Below are positions 15,471 to 17,057 of a stretch of DNA of 17,057 bases, piece after piece (position 1 is the stretch's first letter; every line of letters begins with the position of its first letter). The position numbers and the translations under genes were made by a program. Origin of the DNA: an uncultured Dysgonomonas sp. (GTDB lineage: Bacteria; Bacteroidota; Bacteroidia; Bacteroidales; Dysgonomonadaceae); the NCBI GenBank assembly GCA_945292135.1, contig CALYRA010000004.1:1-17057 (forward strand). The letters run 5' to 3'. Below the pieces are notes generated by a model. The model was not told the origin of the DNA. It saw only the letters and a list, made by a program, of their open reading frames with translations, and did no database searches.

Positions 15471-16241
15471 ATGGAATTAAACCTAAGAAACCCTTTAATC
15501 TTTTTTGATTTAGAAACTACCGGAACCGATACAGTGCATGATCGTATTGTTGAAATATCATATTTAAAAATATATCCGAACGGAAAGCAAGAAAGCAAAA
15601 CGAAACGGCTGAATCCCGAAATGCCAATACCTTCGACTGCTTCGGCTGTACATGGTATATTTGATGCGGATGTAAAAGATTGTCCAACATTCAAACAAAT
15701 CGCTAAATCATTAGCAGATCAGATGGAAGGCTGTGACTTAGCAGGATTTAATTCCAGTAGGTTTGATATTCCACTTTTAGCAGAAGAATTTTTACGCGCG
15801 GGGGTAGATATTGATTTTAGCAGACGAAAAATGATTGATGTTCAGATCATCTTCCATAAAAAAGAACAACGTACCTTAGAAGCGGCTTATAAGTTTTATT
15901 GTGATAAGAACTTAGACAATGCCCATTCCGCCGAAGCCGATACAATGGCTACCTATGAGGTCTTAAAAGCTCAACTCGACAAATATGGGGATTTGGAAAA
16001 TGATATGGAGAAGTTAGCTTCGGAGTTTTCCTTTTTTAACAATAATGTTGATTTGGCTGGGCGAATTATTAGAGACGAGAATGGCGTTGAAATATTTAAT
16101 TTCGGCAAACACAAAGGGAAACCGGTGGTTGAAATACTCAAGAAAGAGCCTAGTTTTTATGCATGGATGATGGATGCGGACTTTCCGTTAAATACCAAAC
16201 AGGCATTAACTAAAATTAAATTACGAGAAATAAATAAATAG
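15471..16241 (+). CDS. DnaQ-like 3'-5' exonuclease (DEDDh)
   Basis: A 256-residue exonuclease related to the proofreading subunit of DNA polymerase III. All catalytic acids of the DEDDh type are present: Exo I FDLET (Asp13, Glu15), Exo II in AGFNSSRFD (Asp99), and Exo III HSAEAD (His152, Asp157). The C-terminal 50 residues (FNFGKHKGKPVVEILKKEP...FYAWMMDADFP, about 209-239) resemble the small domain found at the end of exonuclease X-like proteins, so it may be a repair nuclease and not the polymerase epsilon subunit itself. The gene sits after dnaN but has its own likely promoter. It ends one base before the stop codon of the converging murF gene, with no visible terminator between them. Confidence 0.92.
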   Translation: MELNLRNPLIFFDLETTGTDTVHDRIVEISYLKIYPNGKQESKTKRLNPEMPIPSTASAVHGIFDADVKDCPTFKQIAKSLADQMEGCDLAGFNSSRFDIPLLAEEFLRAGVDIDFSRRKMIDVQIIFHKKEQRTLEAAYKFYCDKNLDNAHSAEADTMATYEVLKAQLDKYGDLENDMEKLASEFSFFNNNVDLAGRIIRDENGVEIFNFGKHKGKPVVEILKKEPSFYAWMMDADFPLNTKQALTKIKLREINK

Positions 16242-16242
16242 G

Positions 16243-17057
16243 TTATAAAAATTCAATAGCTTTTTCTAATTGCACTCCTCTTGAACCTTTTAATAAAACG
16301 TAATTGCCTTCAATCGGATTTTTTTGTAGATATTCTAACAGTTCATTCACATTTGCAAAATTTGTGAAAAAGTTTTTGCATGTTGGTATGATATGTTTAA
16401 AATTTTCGCCGACAAGAAATACTTTGCTAAATTCATGATGTTGAATATAATCAATGATTCGTTGATGCTCCAAACTGCTGTCAGAACCTAATTCTTTCAT
16501 CTCTCCGAGTATAAGAACTTTGTTTTTGACGTTCATGTGTTCAAAGTTTTGTAATGCGGCTAACATGCTGGTTGGGTTAGCATTATAAGAGTCGACAATC
16601 AAAATGTTTTTATTGGTTTCTTTTAATTGAGACCTGTTATTATTGGGCTTGTATTCGGATATAGCTTTTGAAATCAAATCGCCATTTATTCCGAAATATT
16701 TACCTATTGTAATCGCTGCCAAAGCATTTGAAAGGTTGTAGTCCCCAATAAGTTTAGTTTCAACGGTATGGTAATTTTTTGCCATCTTCCATTGGAATGT
16801 AAGATATGGATTTGCTGAAATTACTTTCCCTGTTACAAATTGCTCGTCGTCATTTTCCAATCCGTAATAAATAGAGGTAATATTTTCTGATAATTTCCTT
16901 AATATCGGATTGTCATAATCAACAAACAGTTTTCCTTCTTTTCGGGTACGGATATAATCATATAATTCGCATTTAGTTCTTATAATATTTTCATAATATC
17001 CAAAAACTTCGAGGTGCGCGTGACCTATATTCGTAATTAATAAGTAATTATGTTCAG
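16243..17057 (-). CDS. murF: UDP-MurNAc-tripeptide--D-alanyl-D-alanine ligase, C-terminal part (cut by window edge)
   Basis: MurF adds D-Ala-D-Ala to the cytoplasmic peptidoglycan precursor using ATP. The frame is open without a stop to the window end (about 271 codons visible of roughly 430), and the Met at 16860 is internal, not the start. The edge reads EHNYLLITNIGHAHLEVFG, the conserved ITNxG-x-HLExFG region of the central ATPase domain. Then come GDYNLSNALAAITIGKYFG, DSYNANPTSM, and LGEMKELGSDSSLEH in the C-terminal domain, all typical of MurF. The P-loop GTNGKT lies beyond the window. The usual Lys in ITNxGKAH is His here, worth comparing with relatives. It ends at 16243, one base from the exonuclease stop. 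Confidence 0.92.
   Translation of the reverse strand, partial: EHNYLLITNIGHAHLEVFGYYENIIRTKCELYDYIRTRKEGKLFVDYDNPILRKLSENITSIYYGLENDDEQFVTGKVISANPYLTFQWKMAKNYHTVETKLIGDYNLSNALAAITIGKYFGINGDLISKAISEYKPNNNRSQLKETNKNILIVDSYNANPTSMLAALQNFEHMNVKNKVLILGEMKELGSDSSLEHQRIIDYIQHHEFSKVFLVGENFKHIIPTCKNFFTNFANVNELLEYLQKNPIEGNYVLLKGSRGVQLEKAIEFL

Noticed and set aside
1..17057. CRISPR arrays, tRNA or rRNA genes, insertion sequences, phage genes
   Set aside because: I saw no regularly spaced repeats, no tRNA-like sequence, no transposase or integrase motifs and no terminal repeats with target duplications.

Overview
The window is AT-rich DNA from a member of the Bacteroidota, most likely order Bacteroidales. 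Three things point there. Several start regions carry the Bacteroidota-type promoter (TTTG, about 20 bases, TAnnTTTG) and lack strong Shine-Dalgarno sites. The protein families include DUF4834, a TonB-dependent receptor with an N-terminal carboxypeptidase-regulatory-like domain, and a small secreted family of the LT/SxxQYxKxLxxxN type. The gene order dxs-trkA-trkH and dnaN-exonuclease is one I know from Bacteroides relatives. I could not run a search, so the genus is open.

Layout. Bases 1-430 hold a terminator from an upstream gene, an AT-rich spacer, and a promoter with a leader hairpin for a small secreted protein (431-796). Facing it is a minus-strand housekeeping operon read dxs (start 5878), trkA, a damaged cbrC-like gene, trkH (end 863). 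It covers isoprenoid precursor entry (DXS) and a Trk potassium channel with its TrkA regulator. A minus-strand transport operon follows (9325 to 6033): a lipoprotein substrate-binding protein broken by a one-base frameshift, an ABC ATPase, an ABC permease and a SAM-dependent methyltransferase. A large TonB-dependent receptor (9570-12017) is transcribed divergently from it. Together these look like a complete outer-membrane-to-cytoplasm uptake route for an unidentified small molecule, possibly methylated after entry.

Bases 12018-12326 carry an inverted repeat and a promoter-like pair that echo the region in front of the TonB receptor, then a strong terminator. This may be a small RNA gene of about 90 nt sharing control with the receptor. 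A DUF4834 membrane protein (12327-12584) converges on and overlaps a DUF4026-like protein (13966-12578), with a 13-bp bidirectional terminator across both 3' ends. The right end holds dnaN (sliding clamp), a DnaQ-type exonuclease, and the C-terminal part of murF, which runs off the edge.

The points most worth a second look are the promoter/operator arrangement repeated on both sides of the TonB gene with its possible small RNA, the internally deleted cbrC-like gene that one A in an A7 run would restore to a 63-residue four-cysteine protein, and the frameshift in the binding-protein gene of the transport operon.
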